The notes under the pieces: generated by a model
The model's input: only the letters and a program-made list of their open reading frames with translations
Databases searched by the model: none
Told to the model about the DNA's origin: nothing
Program-made: the position numbers and the translations under genes
In this document: positions 22,260 to 36,200 of the stretch, one piece after another
Layout: every line of letters starts with the position of its first letter
Numbering within the stretch: position 1 is the first letter of the stretch
NCBI RefSeq assembly: GCF_026151205.1
Contig: NC_087072.1
Span: forward strand, 7,986,084-8,046,083
Direction of reading: 5' to 3'
Length of the DNA: 60,000 bases
DNA from: Bolinopsis microptera
Taxonomy: Eukaryota; Ctenophora; Tentaculata; Lobata; Bolinopsidae

Positions 22260-25200
22260 ATGCCAAGAAAACCTGTAAAATGTGTACTGTGCTGTGCATT
22301 GTCATCACATAGGTACATGATTATGTTATATGATAAACCACTTGTTGTTACAAATTGTTACTGTCACGAAATTTAGTAAATTATGTTATGATGGTCGTAG
22401 TCGTATGGTTATATTAGACAGCGAGCGATCGTTCTCAATAGCCATCTCGTTAGCATTTCGTGTTAAAAGCGATTTCTTGACGATTATCACATCTATTATA
22501 GATAGTGCTTAAAACATTTGGCCATTTGAACATTTGGCTCTGACTAATTTTGGCGGATTTTCGGAAAACCTGTCATACGTTTACCCGCTATTATTTTTAC
22601 CCGACACAATAAAACCCGCCACAAAAAAAAACAAACTAGGATACTTATCACCCCTGAACTGAGCGGTTTTTAGTATATCATCGGCAGTGCATGTTCACGA
22701 AATAGACACCGGCCCTCTCAAAGATTTATACTCAAATTTCTTGCAGGTTAGAGGCTGCAGATAACCTCTTAGAGAGTATCGGGTACTCTTTTCACACGGG
22801 AACACTAGTCTGTGTCACATGTTTGGGAAAGCTCAAGAACACACTGGAGATGGTATGCACTTTTTACTGTTTCAAGAAGTTTAACCGTGCCGGCTATCTT
22901 AAATACAGATTCTTATTTTGCTGATGTATGAACAATGAACATGTAAAATGAACAATCGATTAGTATTAAATCACATTTAAAATGTTCAGGAGACTATACT
23001 TTCTGTAAGAGGCAGTAAGAAGAGAAAGTTGACACGGGATGAACCACGAATCTTCTGTAATGTAGAAACACAGACTGGGACCAACACTGCAGACGCTGCA
23101 ACAGCTCCGGTGCCCAATTGCCAATCGGTAAATTTTAACTATTGGCGACGCCCATTTACACGATTTATGGCAAAACTGTTAAAATAATTTCGTAACTTTC
23201 AAAAGTTATGATGTAGAAAACTATGATATTTCTGCCGAATCGTGGTGTGATACTAATACTGCCTATTATAGGTATACAACATAAAACAAATAACAATACC
23301 ATATAACAAATAACAATACCATACGTAACGGTACAGTAACTTATAGCACAAGACAGTACAGACAGTAAATATGATATACTTAAGTACAGCGTATAAAGCG
23401 TGATATTTCACTATTAATATTATAACATTTTATAATCGCATTTCAGTTTACATCGAATGATCTTAGAAGACAGATAAGGAAAGAAAGATCCGCCATCGTG
23501 TCAACGAAACACCCATCTGTACTGAGAGTACATACTAAGGGTGGCATCGGTCAGCCAGGTACTTAGATTGTTTAAGATAAATTTTACGTTTTTACAATTA
23601 TATTTTAATGTCGCCTATGCCTTTATAGCAGAGGCACTTGCCAAATTATTATAGTCGTGGATCTGAAGACATTCTCGTCTGTATAACTTCTGCCCCGGGG
23701 TTTGAGACTTGGAATAGCTTAAGGGACCCATCAGAAAAAAATTTGACTTAGGTAAAAATGTTGGCTATTGTACAGTTTTGCGCAATCGACCACGCCCTTT
23801 TTTGGCGCTTTGAAACCAAAATAACTCTACTTCTATTTGGAGCGAGTAGCGATTGCAGCGCTTAAAATCAAAATTACTCAGCTTCTGATTGAAATTAGGA
23901 ACCAAACTAGAGCAGCGAAATGTCCAGAATTATAATATTGAGTGGGGTAGAGCATGGTTTCAAAGTCCTCAGACATCAGGTTGTTGATATTTTAACGCTA
24001 TCGCGTTAAATGAAAATAACTCTGATTCAGATTGGGGTTAGGGAGCTAAACTCAGGTAGCAAAATGTTTAAAATCATCTCATTGAGTTGGTAGAGCATAA
24101 TTTTAAAGTCCACAGACAATTGGGTTGTTTATTTATTAGGCCAAACCCTATTTTTAAGCTCTCGCGAGTCACGACTATACTTAAAATTAGTAAAACTCGG
24201 CTTCTGATTAGAGTGAGGAGCTATTCCAAGTCTCAAACCCCGGGGCAGAAGTTATATAGACGGGAATGTCTTCAGATCCATGACTATTAAGGATACTTTC
24301 ATATTTAACTAGGCTGTAATGCACATACACAATTTGTGTATTTCACATGCTCCTTAAGTTATCAACTAATCACAGAAAATATTAACAGTTATATTTCTAA
24401 TTTATACAGAAGCCAGGAGTCAGATTACAGACCTTACGCCAAAAATGGTAGTCCGGGAATTCGAAGAAAGGGCTGAATTGACTTTGCTCGTTCTCAGAAC
24501 ATGGATAGAAAAGTCACGCCACCAAAACGAAGAGGTATTTTTCGTTTAATAATCTATTCTTATTTAAAGAATATATTATCAAAAGCACTGTACTTTAATG
24601 AAATTATCGGGCATATTGCAGCGTAGAACTAAAATTACGAATATGTGTTAAGTAATACAGTAAAATATATTGTACGATGTATTGCAGAATAGTTAAGACT
24701 CGAGGGCACAAATAATGTCACTACAGGATTATGAAGAAGGACTGATGAGTCGTCTTGGGATGATACTGGCTATGCTGGGCAAGCTATCGAACAAGAATCT
24801 GTCCGTTTGGGCGGCCCAAACGTCTTTGTATCTGTACAGTTCTAGTAAGTTTTAATCAATTTAAAAATGCTAAATACCTAATTTGGACTTTAAAATTAGT
24901 TCTCCTATGTAATACTAATAGGTCCGCATTGAAGTCTTGTGAAATTGCGAATTTATAAATAGTGCTTAATTTTTGATTTGTATTGGTTCAAAATTTATAG
25001 GGCTGACTGTGGATGCAATAGATCAGCTACAGTATACTGGTTTGACGGTCGGAAAAACTTCATTAAAGCTAATCCTTGCAAACGAGACTCAGATATATGA
25101 CGCTGTACCAGCATTACTAAAGGAAGCGGTTAAGGCTGGAACTCCGGTTAATCTGGCAGCTTTCGAGAAACTGCCGCATCTCCATCTCGGCGAAAGCAAT

Positions 25201-28200
25201 TTTAAAACCAAGATCGTCCAAAATGGTGAGACATGTACTCGGTTTATGGCAATTTTACTCTGTAACATGGCAGCATTTTACGATCTATATTTATCTTGTT
25301 ACAGTTATATCTTAGTCACTATACTTTATATTTTATCAGATTCCGGCGGAGTTTCCATCATAAATGAATATGAACAATCAACAAGGGAAGCTGTTTCCCC
25401 GCTTACTAATGCTACCCTGCCAATCTTTCATCCGCGAACGCACCAGATGGGAGACAACCTCAACATGTACGAATATTTTCAGCTATAAATTCCATAAAAT
25501 TTCTCGTTTTGTTTGGATGACGTTTACTCAAGTTAGATTAAAATAATACTTAATCATGACCAGTTTAACTTGTTTCTTTTTATAAGCCACGTTCATTACA
25601 CAGGAATTCTCAAGCAAGATATGTCGGGGTATCTAAGGATAGCACGTTAGATGTGTTCGCAGTTGCTGGCAAGTTGGAGGAAATACGAGATCATACGCTA
25701 TCTTCTACGGAACCCCTTATAAGGCCTGAAGATCTGAAAGGTAGTGATATAAATTAGATTAAATAATGAATACGAACGGCCATATAAGCTTATCGTTAAC
25801 TGATAAGCTTGAATTAGTGGGAAATGTCGATCTATATTTGTATGAAATAAGTGTATAATCATCATACATTTCAGCAAGCATGGTATTGCCAACACAAGAA
25901 CATATCAAAGAAATTAACGAAAACTTTAAAGTTTTGATATCCCGGGCTTTGGTTGTGCATGTTCCCTGTCTAAAGAAGCATCAGAAATATGCCACACTTC
26001 ACATCCCTCACAAATATTCTAAGGCGATGAGTCATTCTACTTTCCTGGTACGCATGATTCTTTTTCAACTCTAATTACCTTAAGGCAAACAAATTTGGTT
26101 ACAAAAATGTTTTTACCATAATTTCAGTCACAAATTTCTGAAATTTTTAGTCTACAATAGTTTTAGTCACATTTTTCGAGACCATTTTCCATTCCGTTTA
26201 TTTATTTTTCCATTATTGAGCTACCTAAAAAATTCGCACGTACTTTAAAGTTTCACGGCAGATGGGGAAAGGAAGTATGTGAATGTGAAAGCATAGAAGC
26301 AGTGGATTACACGTGCAACGTGTAATTATGTAATTGTCAACGTAGTTCAGTAGTAGGAAGTAAGAACGGTGATGTCATCTTACTACATAGTATATATAAA
26401 ACGAGACGATATATTGTACACATCTGTTACCATTTTACTGACACCACGGCATCAACTTTAACACAACTTTCCGCAAAAACCGTAAAAGAACTAAAACTTT
26501 TTTGACTGGTTCAGATGCTTAAATGGCCTTCCCATGGCCTTGAAATCAGCATGAAAAAATAAAAAATTGGCCAAGGAATAAGAAGTTTAGTGCCCAAAAT
26601 TTAGCCCTTCAAGTGAACAAAACGAGAATCAAATAGGTAATAATAATTTTAGTCCCTTTAGGTTTACACGGGTTCCTGATAGTTCTATTAATTGCAAAGA
26701 ACGTAAGCTCAATAATATTCATGTCATACACGCTCTTATGAAATTTTGGTCTGCTTTTAAATTATAGAAGCCGAAAAATTAAGTCTCAAAAAATTTAGTC
26801 TACTACATTTTTAGTCTAAATTATGACTAAATGAAAATGTATGGTAGTTCTCAACAGGTGGACTTTAAATTAGAGTATGATTTTATTAAAGTCTACCGCC
26901 CTTAAATGTGCTACGCGATACATGAGTTCCCGAATGTTTACATGACTGTAATATATAATAATATGTATATATGTATTGTACATATTTTTATTATCAGTTC
27001 TCGGAAGGGGTCTTGGATAACAACCAAATGCAGAATGCCGAGTCAGCTAAAATATTAGACCAAGTTGCCGACATTCTCCCTACAGACCCCAACACTGGAA
27101 AGGTAATCACAGCACAATTGATTTGACATTACCCGATAGTACGTTCAACTTTATTTTGATTCAGTGAAAACATTAGCATACATGTGAATACGTTGAGTTA
27201 AACGTACGATTTACATTAACAGATGCCGGAGACAGTTTTCAGTGGCGATCATCTAACATTGTCGAGAACTCTGTCAGTGAAGAAATTGCGGACTAATGAG
27301 CCAGGCAGCAGGGTTCACCAATTTCTTCCTGACGCTGGAGAGTTTCATCTCCAGATGTGTTACATGGACGTGAGTTTTCCGAACATAGACATAAGTTTTT
27401 TCTAATATTAGAAAAATATGCTATTTAGCATACTTTTTTCGCCCGTTATTGAAGCATTAAGCTTACAGTACATGAAGCGATGAACCGACCAGCATAGGCT
27501 TTTATGTCAATTAATAAAATAAAATACAGGCAATGATGAAGGAATACGAAAGCTCTGGTACGAAAGCTTTCAAACCAACTTACACGGGCGCTTGTACAAC
27601 TGCCGGAAACAAGGGGGCAGCGACGAAGGATGTCAAGCACCGATACGATAAGGTGCTTGACATGCTCTCGGCTATGTTGGAGGTAAAAATACACCTTTTA
27701 CAATTTACTACACCACACACCAAAAAAAGTCATAAGTTTAGTGTAAAAATGTGTATTGAACCCCTGTAAATATCAAAATTAGTGGTCGTTCTGGTTCACA
27801 TATTACGTAATCAATATTTACGTAATTTAATAAATAATTTACGTAAAATTGTTACCCCTCCCCGGCCCCCCTCCGTAATTAAAACCCAACCCCCCCCCCC
27901 CCTCTCCTGACAGCAATATTACGTATCTTATCGGACCTTATTTGAACGGACATTAATTGAACGCTGAAGATTCTAGCGTTCATCTTAATGTCCGTTCAAA
28001 TTAAGTCCGTCCGTTTAAGGTTTTTAAAATCTTTCCACTGCGAACTCATGTTTAGTATATCTATATATAATATTCTGTATGACAACTTTTTAATTTCAGT
28101 CAATTGTAATTTCTATCATCGGATTCGGACTAAACTATATCATATAATAGTTATTATACAATTTATCATGCCATAAGTAATAAATATCACAGTATGGCAT

Positions 28201-31200
28201 GATCACTTTCTTGATCTTCGGCTTCCTCGTTTACTTCTTCTGAGTTATTATTAACCCCCACATCTTGTAAAAGTTTACACTGATATGCAGGACCAAGGTG
28301 GTCAAATAAAAAATTGTTTTAAAAAAGCAGGTATTATTTGGAATATTTAATGCACGATAACCTGTTATCTGGTCATATTTCGTATTTGTTGTTTTTACAC
28401 AACTTCCCTAGTCACAGACTAGACTCTGATCTACAGATATGTTGACGTTTTTTACTGCTTAACGACTGCCTTTCTTGCTCATTGTGTGAACAGTTAATTT
28501 ACACATTATCGGCTAAAATTTTTAAAACGCCCAAAAAATTCGGATATTTGATGGTTTTGGATGCCTTCGAGCGTTTATTTTAATGTCCATTCATAATTAT
28601 GTCCGTTCCTATAATTATAAGGTAATCATGGCCTAACCCCCTCCCCCCCCGGCCCCCCCCCCCCCCCCCCCCGCTGACTAGTTTCTCTGGAAACACTCTT
28701 TACGTTTGATGCTACCCTGATCATAATGAGCCGAAATCATTGTTATTTTATCCGGCCAATCACCTTCTATTTCTAAACCAGGCTTGTCCGCCGTGGCTAA
28801 ACCAGTCGGCGGCAGTGTGAGCCCTAAACCTACCGGCGCCACCGGCGTGAGATCGACCCTTAAAAACTAAAATTAGGTCTGTTATCATGGTTTTTGCCCG
28901 GCAATTTGAGTAAGTTTGAAAAAATTTGATTTTAATCTTATTTATTCATTTATCTTATTTTTCAATCTGAAATTGAATTTTGAATGGAGCTTTCAGATGA
29001 TCATACGGAAAAATTTGATTTTACATAATTCACGCCACGCCGTCGTACGCCGGGGTGGTTGGTACCGGTGGTGTGCGGTGTGGTCAAATTGACCGGCGGT
29101 GGCGGGCAATCCTGTTCTAAACTACTGACTATAGTCGGATATCCGATCAATTTCTAAATTTTTACATTATCAGAGTAAAAATGGAATTTGAATTAAAATG
29201 TTGTCAAATTGTTACTATTCTAGCATCTAGAGGGTAAAAACAAATTAAAATGTTGATGTAATCAACAACCAACCCCCCCTGATCAACCGTAAGCATTTGG
29301 TACCCCCCCCCCCCCCCCCCCCCCCCCGCTGGCTGATTACACGTAATATGTGAACGATCCCGTAATTAAATTTCTCATTTACAATATTTAGTATAGACAT
29401 TTATTAGTATAGTATTAGTATTTATATATATTCGTGATTACAAACTTGATTTCTTTAAAAGGTTTACGCAGTTGCCGCTTTCGAGACAATGTGGGAGAAG
29501 TTGAGGGAGCTTCACAAAAGTAACAGCGGAGCTGATTTTAATCCTGACCTATACGGCAACCTTGATGATGAGAATCTTCTGGATGAGAGGATTAAGTCGA
29601 AAGCCGAATATACTGCCTTTATGAGGTTATTATATGTTATTTCTAATACTATATAGATTCTTGAATTATAATTAAACAACCTGTATGAGGAGATATGCAA
29701 CATTATCAATAACAAGTATCGGCAAAAACGTTTATATTTGCAAATGGTCTGGCAGCTTCGTCATAAGTAAAAGTTGATATGTGAAATAAACATTTTCAGT
29801 ACAATAACGGACATGGTCTTGAATCACGTTCTAAATCTGGCGGGAACAGAATGGGCAAGTAAAGAGAATAAGTGTGACCTATGCGGAAAGGTGTTCAGAA
29901 GAGCAAACACCCTCCATAAACACCGAGCAAAGGTACATAATGCTCAACCACCACCAGCAGCAGATACGGAAGATGGCCGGTAATAATACATGCTTACAAT
30001 TTGAATACATTTTTACAGTTGGTGCTCATATAACTTTCAGTATGAATTTGGTGTGGGTCAGTATCAATCTCTACACTGGAACTTATAAATTCTTTCAAAA
30101 GGCTCTTTAACCATCTCAAATCTATTTACCTTTGAAAGGTGATTCCTGGTCCATGTGTTTAGTGTAAATTGATTTATCCGTCAAGTGTCCGAGGCTAACT
30201 AATTAATTTATTAATTAAGTGATAATACAGTTTCTTAATGTGACATTTACGCTCGCCAGGTTTAACTACTGCGTGTCGCTTATGTTCAACATCCTCTTAC
30301 TGAAGAATCACGACGACGCCATCAAAGAGGGTGATGCTGACCGACAAGAACTTTGCCTGAGATTTATGCTAATGTTCTTCCGAAAAAAAGGGAAAAAAAA
30401 GTATGAACTATAGGCGTACCATTAGCTAAAACAATGTTCTGTCTCAATGATGCTTTGAAATGTTATATAAAGTTATAAGGACTGCCATGGTATCAACTTT
30501 CCTTTCGAGTATGCAATTCTTAATTCAATACGTTATGAATTTCAGTTACGTGAATGTTTGTTTGAGGAGGCTTGCATTAAATAAGGTAACTTTGTCTGCT
30601 CAAGCCGAACACGCTCTTAGACACAACGCAACAACAGGTAAACAAACTGCATTTTGTCATAACGCTTTTCCGTACAATTTTTTGAAACTTATAATATGGT
30701 ATTCAATTTTTGTTTTTACTGTGCCTTACCGTTGAAAAATAAAATCACTCAGCAGTCAGCAACAACAGACAAGATTACAGAACTGCAGTTCACCTCATCA
30801 CGATTCACGGGTCACTGGCCACTGCGGCTTAAACAAACACCTTCACACCATTTGAAAATCTAACACCAATGGTTGTCCTATGTGCGGCGACGGAGAGGAT
30901 ACTGTCTCACACTTCCTTGGACAGTGTCTGGCTATTGCCCAAATTACTAAAATAAGAGGTCAATATTTCCAGGACTACTACCTCTCTGTCAATGACATAT
31001 TCGACAACCAACAGTCAAACACATCACCACGATTATCAAATTCGCAAACCGCACCAAACGCTTAATTGTGCCGGAAGAGTTGGATCAGACCGGAGTGACT
31101 TAGAGTATTAACTCATATGCTGTCTCGTCTCATTTTACTTTTCCAAACCCAGTTGTCACTTAAGCGTATCATTTTGACTCATGTCATTTTTTACAACATC

Positions 31201-32247
31201 CTCAACCATTCAATCTGATTTCACTGGCAACCTTCCCCAGGGTTGCCACACCTCGTGGGCTAACTTGGCCCAGTCTCTCTTTAAAAAGATTTAAAAAATC
31301 GATGCAAATTTGTTAAGCATTTTGCCTTACAAGGATTACGTGAAGGAGCTGGGAATAGAATTCCAAACGATTTGCTGTGCGAACTGCACAATAATCTAAT
31401 AAAAAAGACGGTGAGAAAGAGAACTGTTCCTGGCTTAAAAAAAGCGTCTTGTACACTTGGACTGACTACAAAGTGTAGAGCGCAATTTGAACGTTCTTGT
31501 AAAGGTTAGTAATTAAATAGTATATATAAAGTGATGAGCATCATTGTGCTGGATAGGTATCCGTTTCCGAAAAACTTAAGTTTTAAACAACAATTCTCGT
31601 TGAGTGGAATATAACACTGTTGGGACTGTACATTACTATTAAACAGTATAGATAAGCAGCTTATATCGTTACTGTTGGCATAGCAATAACATATTTTTAT
31701 TTCGTTTTAGGGGTGAAGAAAAGGCGACCGAAGAAGCCGCTCAGAAACGTGCGGGAACTAATCGATGCGGTCAAAGAAGACAAAATATTTGTCAAGAGCC
31801 CTGGTAGAGTTGGCTTCCCAGGGTTTGAAAACCTGAAAGCCAACTTTCTCTTTGACGAAAGCTGCCGGGTAAGTTATTTTGCCATTAAAGGTTGTAAGGC
31901 CGGCAATAGGCATTAGGCATTGTAGTTTCTTGAGATCAAAAAACTTGCCTTTTTATTCGGACGATAAATTGATCATTGAATATTGATGCAAATTCTCATA
32001 ACGAATATCTTATCATTACGGCTAATAATAATATGTTTTATTTCAGGAGGATATATACAAGGTCGTGGACAAGTTCATTATAAAGCTTTTAAAGAAACTG
32101 GGGATTACCCGGCCTGCTAGTGATGATAAAGACGCGTCCGATGATGACGAAGAGGATGTAGAGGACACCGATTCAGAGGAGTCGAACTACGAATCCGATG
32201 TAACAGAAGATGACGAAACTGATAGTGATGAATATGATAGTTGCTAA
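22260..32247 (+). CDS. DUF6589-like protein with Cys4 motif, C2H2 finger and acidic tail (20 exons)
   Basis: I assembled 20 coding exons: 22260-22312, 22747-22852, 22990-23127, 23447-23558, 24410-24534, 24727-24844, 25001-25225, 25340-25466, 25604-25740, 25875-26047, 26998-27102, 27223-27369, 27530-27682, 29462-29625, 29800-29979, 30260-30400, 30546-30637, 31334-31504, 31711-31868 and 32047-32247. All have GT-AG borders, all phases match, and there is no internal stop: 941 residues. Visible parts: CVLCC (C8/C11) and CVTC (C40/C43), a likely zinc site; FSGDHLTLSRTLS (~479-491) and GEFHLQMCYMD (~512-522); C2H2 finger C653-C656-H669-H674 (CDLCGKVFRRANTLHKHRAK); NYCVSLMFNILLL and DDAIKEGDADRQ (~706-717); NRIPNDLLCELHNNL (~774-788); Asp/Glu-rich tail (~895-941). 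The GDxLT...FH...KEGD...N.IP.DL..E order is what I know from DUF6589 proteins of animals and fungi. Function is unknown; an RNase-H-fold, transposase-derived origin is inference. Probably nuclear and DNA-binding. Confidence 0.85.
23651..24286. mobile_element. MITE with ~65-bp inverted repeats in intron 4
   Basis: Left ATAGTCGTGGATCTGAAGAC, then ...CTTCTGCCCCGGGGTTTGAG and ACTTGGAATAGCT. The right end is the inverse (AGCTATTCCAAGTCTC ... TGACTAT) with few changes. The interior has two diverged direct copies of a ~150-bp segment (AACTCTACTTCTATTTGG-like, GAGTGGGGTAGAGCATGG versus GAGTTGGTAGAGCATAAT). No ORF. Likely target TTA. Confidence 0.85.
26085..26845 (+). repeat. Dispersed ~750-bp element, copy 1 (intron 10)
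   Basis: Marks: TGGTTACAAAAATGTTTTTA, AATTTTTAGTCTACAATAG, TTTTTCGAGACCATTTTCC, then at the far end AAGCCGAAAAATTAAGTCTC and TTTAGTCTACTACATTTTTA. An inverted copy is at 46235-46690. The motif TTTTAGTCTACA appears near both ends in the same sense, so the ends are not simple inverted repeats. Confidence 0.7.
27794..29355. mobile_element. Nested C-tract element cluster in intron 13
   Basis: The outermost ends are inverted repeats: GTTCACATATTACGTAATCA (from 27796) and ATTACACGTAATATGTGAAC (to 29355). Inside are four long C tracts (27886-27901, near 28633-28672, 29306-29327), a perfect-looking hairpin near 27953-28007 (TGAACGGACATTAATTGAAC inverted), a related end at 28572-28610, and a GC-rich block 28783-29112 whose ends (GCCGCCGACTGG-type and CCGGCGGTGGCGGG) are roughly inverted. 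Several non-autonomous elements seem to have inserted into each other. No ORF. Confidence 0.6.
30791..31099 (+). pseudogene. LINE-type C-terminal fragment in intron 17
   Basis: Reads VTGHCGLNKHLHTI, stop, then NTNGCPMCGDGEDTVSHFLG and QCLAIAQITKIRGQYF, followed by a frame change and IIKFANRTKRLIVPEELDQT, then GVT and a stop. The TGH..L..HL...CPMC....T..H.L..C pattern is the zinc-knuckle-like C terminus of several LINE proteins. One stop and one frameshift: a dead copy. Confidence 0.75.
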
Positions 32248-32888
32248 GTGAACTACTATTATATTATGCTGGCTGATTATACTAATTCTATACTTTATAC
32301 ATATAAAGCTATAATGCTATTTTATGACTACTTCAAGTTACAGTATTTTACCCTGTCAGTTGTACCGCGTATACGATTCAAATTGGACACTATTGTGAGG
32401 GGATTTCAGAGGGGATTTGTATCGAACAATGTTTTTCACTGGCTATGTATTACTTGACAATTTAAGAACTAACAAGGAAAGTTTTGTACCTTAAGGATTA
32501 CATTAAACAATGGTATTATAAGCACCTTCCAAGTATCAAAACTTTGTAAAATTTAGAGGTGGGATTTGGACTAATCTACTTACACTTAGGTTAGGTTATA
32601 TACTTTATGGAAACGTCTAGTTCTGCGGAAAGCTTGCTCTCGTTACAAGGTAAGCTTTTTATATCATTATGAGCAAATTGTAAAAGTTCGCATAGATGCT
32701 GTTAACACTTATGACTGTCGCGTGACCTTAGGATTGACTGTTGAATCGGATTGATCAGCGTAAATACGAAAACCAATTAAAGTATGATTAATATTCCCAT
32801 TTTGTTGCTATATTCCATATATTCTGAACAACTGACAATTCTCAAACATTTATTATTGTTAATTCTCGTCAAATAACTGTCAGTCACG

Positions 32889-33202
32889 TAGGGGTGTAGA
32901 AAGCGGGCAGGGGGTGAATTTGGTCTTCAGACTTTAAGTGTACAGGAAAAATGCGCGATTTCTCGCGGAGAACTGAAAAAGGAGGAGGATCTGAGAAAAT
33001 CGCGGCAAACGTGAAAAATCGCGATTTGCTGCAGAAAATGTGAAAATCGAAATTCTGCACGTGCCGCAATTTCAATTTGTCGTTCCCAATTCTTGTGAAA
33101 CGCCAAAAAATTCAAGCTGTAGCGCAAAGCACTAAAAATATAAATAGGATTTGCCCCCCCCCCCCCCCGTCCCCCCATGAAGACAATTATTCCTACACCC
33201 CG
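32889..33202. mobile_element. ~315-bp MITE between the DUF6589 and helicase genes
   Basis: Ends TAGGGGTGTAGAAA and its inverse ATTCCTACACCCC, with a C tract near the right end (33156-33171). The interior has AAATCGCG-type motifs in both senses. It ends about 75 bp before the helicase start codon. No ORF. Confidence 0.6.
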
Positions 33203-33276
33203 GCTCACACATCTTTCAAATATAGAAAATAATAGTAACTGTCACAGTGTGTAAAGACGAGGTTAGTAAGTTCAAC

Positions 33277-36200
33277 ATGGAGCTAAGGGATGACCAGGTA
33301 TCTATTTTGGATGCGCTCTGCCAGAAAAAAGATGCCTTATGTGTTCTTCCGACAGGTTTGTATTTTTGAAAACAGTGTATCACCCCATGGGACCATGATA
33401 TTGATTAACCCACAGAGGCATTTAAATTCGCAAGCTGCACTTAAACACAATATAAGAGATGGTAATTGACATTGGGCCGATACGTACGTCGTACCTGATA
33501 CTTTCAGTCTTAACTTTTGGATGATATAATCTTATCAAACTAACCTATTCTCAGGAAGCGGGAAGTCTCTAATTTTCATAGCAATGGTACTGGGTATGAA
33601 GAAAGTTTATCGTGCAGATAACTTCATCGGGATTGTCGTCTCACCACTTGTTTCTCTGAACAAAAATCACGTGTCAACTTTTGATAAGGTTTCGAGCGAG
33701 TGGACGAATGAATCCAAATTCTCCACTAAAAATACAACATAATTGATTGAAAACCATAAAAAACAAGCAGTCGTGCGCCTAACGATTGATCAAGATTTGA
33801 ATACATCAAATGTGTGCCGTTACAACTTTCATCATATATATTGCAAATAAAAGAATAAACTTACTTACAATAGTCTAAGTCAACAAATATTTCAGTATGG
33901 ACTCAAGTACTTGGATCTTAACGGCAGCCAACGATCAATAGATAATGATGATGTCCCTGATATCATAGTCACCAACCCGGAAATGTTGAAAGAGAAGAGA
34001 AAGGTCTGTACAGTCATTTTCATTATCGCGGACTAACTTGTGGACCGTACCTGAAATACCGTTAAAAATAAAATTGATTGAAAATCTATTTATATTGTTG
34101 TTAATGTGATTAAGAATGTATACACAAAATTCTGTAACCACAGAGTATTATTCCAAAAACACCTCAAATGGCCGGGTGCGTGCAAATCTATGATCAACAC
34201 GTTTACTTATATTGTCTTTTTCAGGAGCTTAAGAAACTAAGCCATATCAAGAATGTACTGTTTGTCGTTGACGAGGCGCACACCATCTTGAGCTGGGGCA
34301 AGGAGTTCAGAAAGACATTCGCCGACTTAGATTATGCGATCAACAGTTTTAAGGTGATCTTATAGCACTTGCACTCTTTCATGCTCACAAATCACATACT
34401 ACTCGCCACGGTAGTTAAAATACGGATTGCGATGTGAGATAAACTCTGCCACTTTGGTGGTAACTTTAGAATATACATATAAAGTATTAAAATATTTGAT
34501 GAATTAACCATAATAATGTGATATATTAACCATCATGTTCACCCTAGACGAAGCCAACTGTTCTAACCCTGACCGCGACACTCACAACGTTGAACAAACA
34601 TCAACTTTTTGAGCAGTTGGGTTTCCAAGAGGAAAATATTTTTCAGCTTGTAAGGTGAGACAATTTTTAGAATATTTATGCAGATATTATGTTATTTTTG
34701 TGAAACGAAACTTTTTCCAGTAATCTCTTAGTATTAGTAAGTAGAGTTCATTGCTAGCTTATTAATTAGGAAGTACTGTTTAAAAGTGAAACCAACATCG
34801 CAATTAGTACCGAAGAGTCCGACCATTCAGAGTGGCATGGAAACTGCAACAATTCCATCCATAAAAATGGTCGGGGTTCTTCTAGATACTGTCGTTATCA
34901 GATATTTAACTCATGACACAGATAAGAGGTTTCTGCTGTATAGGGGTTCGTTGACATATTACGTATAATCACTTTTTTAACAATTTTTAGGAACCCTGTA
35001 TTGCCAAACATGACGTTTGTCCGTATAGAGGATAACTTCTCCGAAAGGCATGCAAGGGTTTTAGCAAACCTTTTGAAAACGAAAGAAGCGGAAGCCCCAA
35101 AATGTTTGGTGTTTACATATTCTACCAACGAAACTATAGTTATAAAAGATATGATATGGGAGGTCAGTTAATAATTATATATAATTATTAGTTCTTCGTT
35201 TTCTTATGTATTATCAACATTATTAGTGAAACGAATGTTAACAATTAGTGAATTAGACTCGAAGATTCGAACAAGTCAAAGATTTGTTCCATAAAGCATG
35301 ATTTCATCAGTTATATTTAATCAGGAAACGGAGCCAGCCCTCAGGAAACATATAAACTGGTGCACGGCAGTAAACTCACAGGAGCTGAAAAATTATGTGG
35401 TGGATTCCTTGTTGAGTTCGACTAGCGAGACCCGAATCATGATCACAACGTCACTGCTAAGCATGGGGGTTGACATGAAAGGTAAATAAGAATGAGATCT
35501 CACGATACTTTAATGTACTCAAAGTTACATTATATTAGCATCAAATTACCGAAATCTTATTGGAATAAGATGCCAATTATTATTGGAATAGGATACAAGC
35601 CACAAGGCTTGAAATTTTTTGAATTAGTCCTGAACTTGACCATTAGCCTTCTGTTATCTTACATTTTTTAATTCGTTCCAACTTCCAGGAGTAAAGTACG
35701 TAATTATAACTAGAATGACAAATGATATCGAGGAATTGTTGCAGAGAGCAGGTTGGTAAGCACAAATTACAAAAGCACATGGTTTTATAAAATTAAGTCT
35801 GCCTCCCCCTTATAAGATTACCAGCTTCCACATTCTGGTTCAAGAAGTTTGAGAAGTTTAAATGATTTTTATTTTTAACATATCACCGAATCGGTAAGAA
35901 AGGTAATTATGTAAATCTTACAAGAGAATATGTAAAGAAAAAGCATGAATAAAGAAGTATACAAAGTAAATATTAATGTGAAATATTACAGAACAATAAA
36001 TACCCAGGGCGTAGTGGAAGAGACGGCGAAGATTGTGTCTGTATTATCTTCGTCAAAAGAAAAAACTCAACCTCCAGTCCATTCGCGGAGACATTTAGAT
36101 TGAACAGATGTCACTGTTGCAGAGTCCTTCTGAACAGGGTATTTATGGGTGAGCATTTACATTATCTTCATTCTATGGTGTACCGTATACTTAAAACCCT

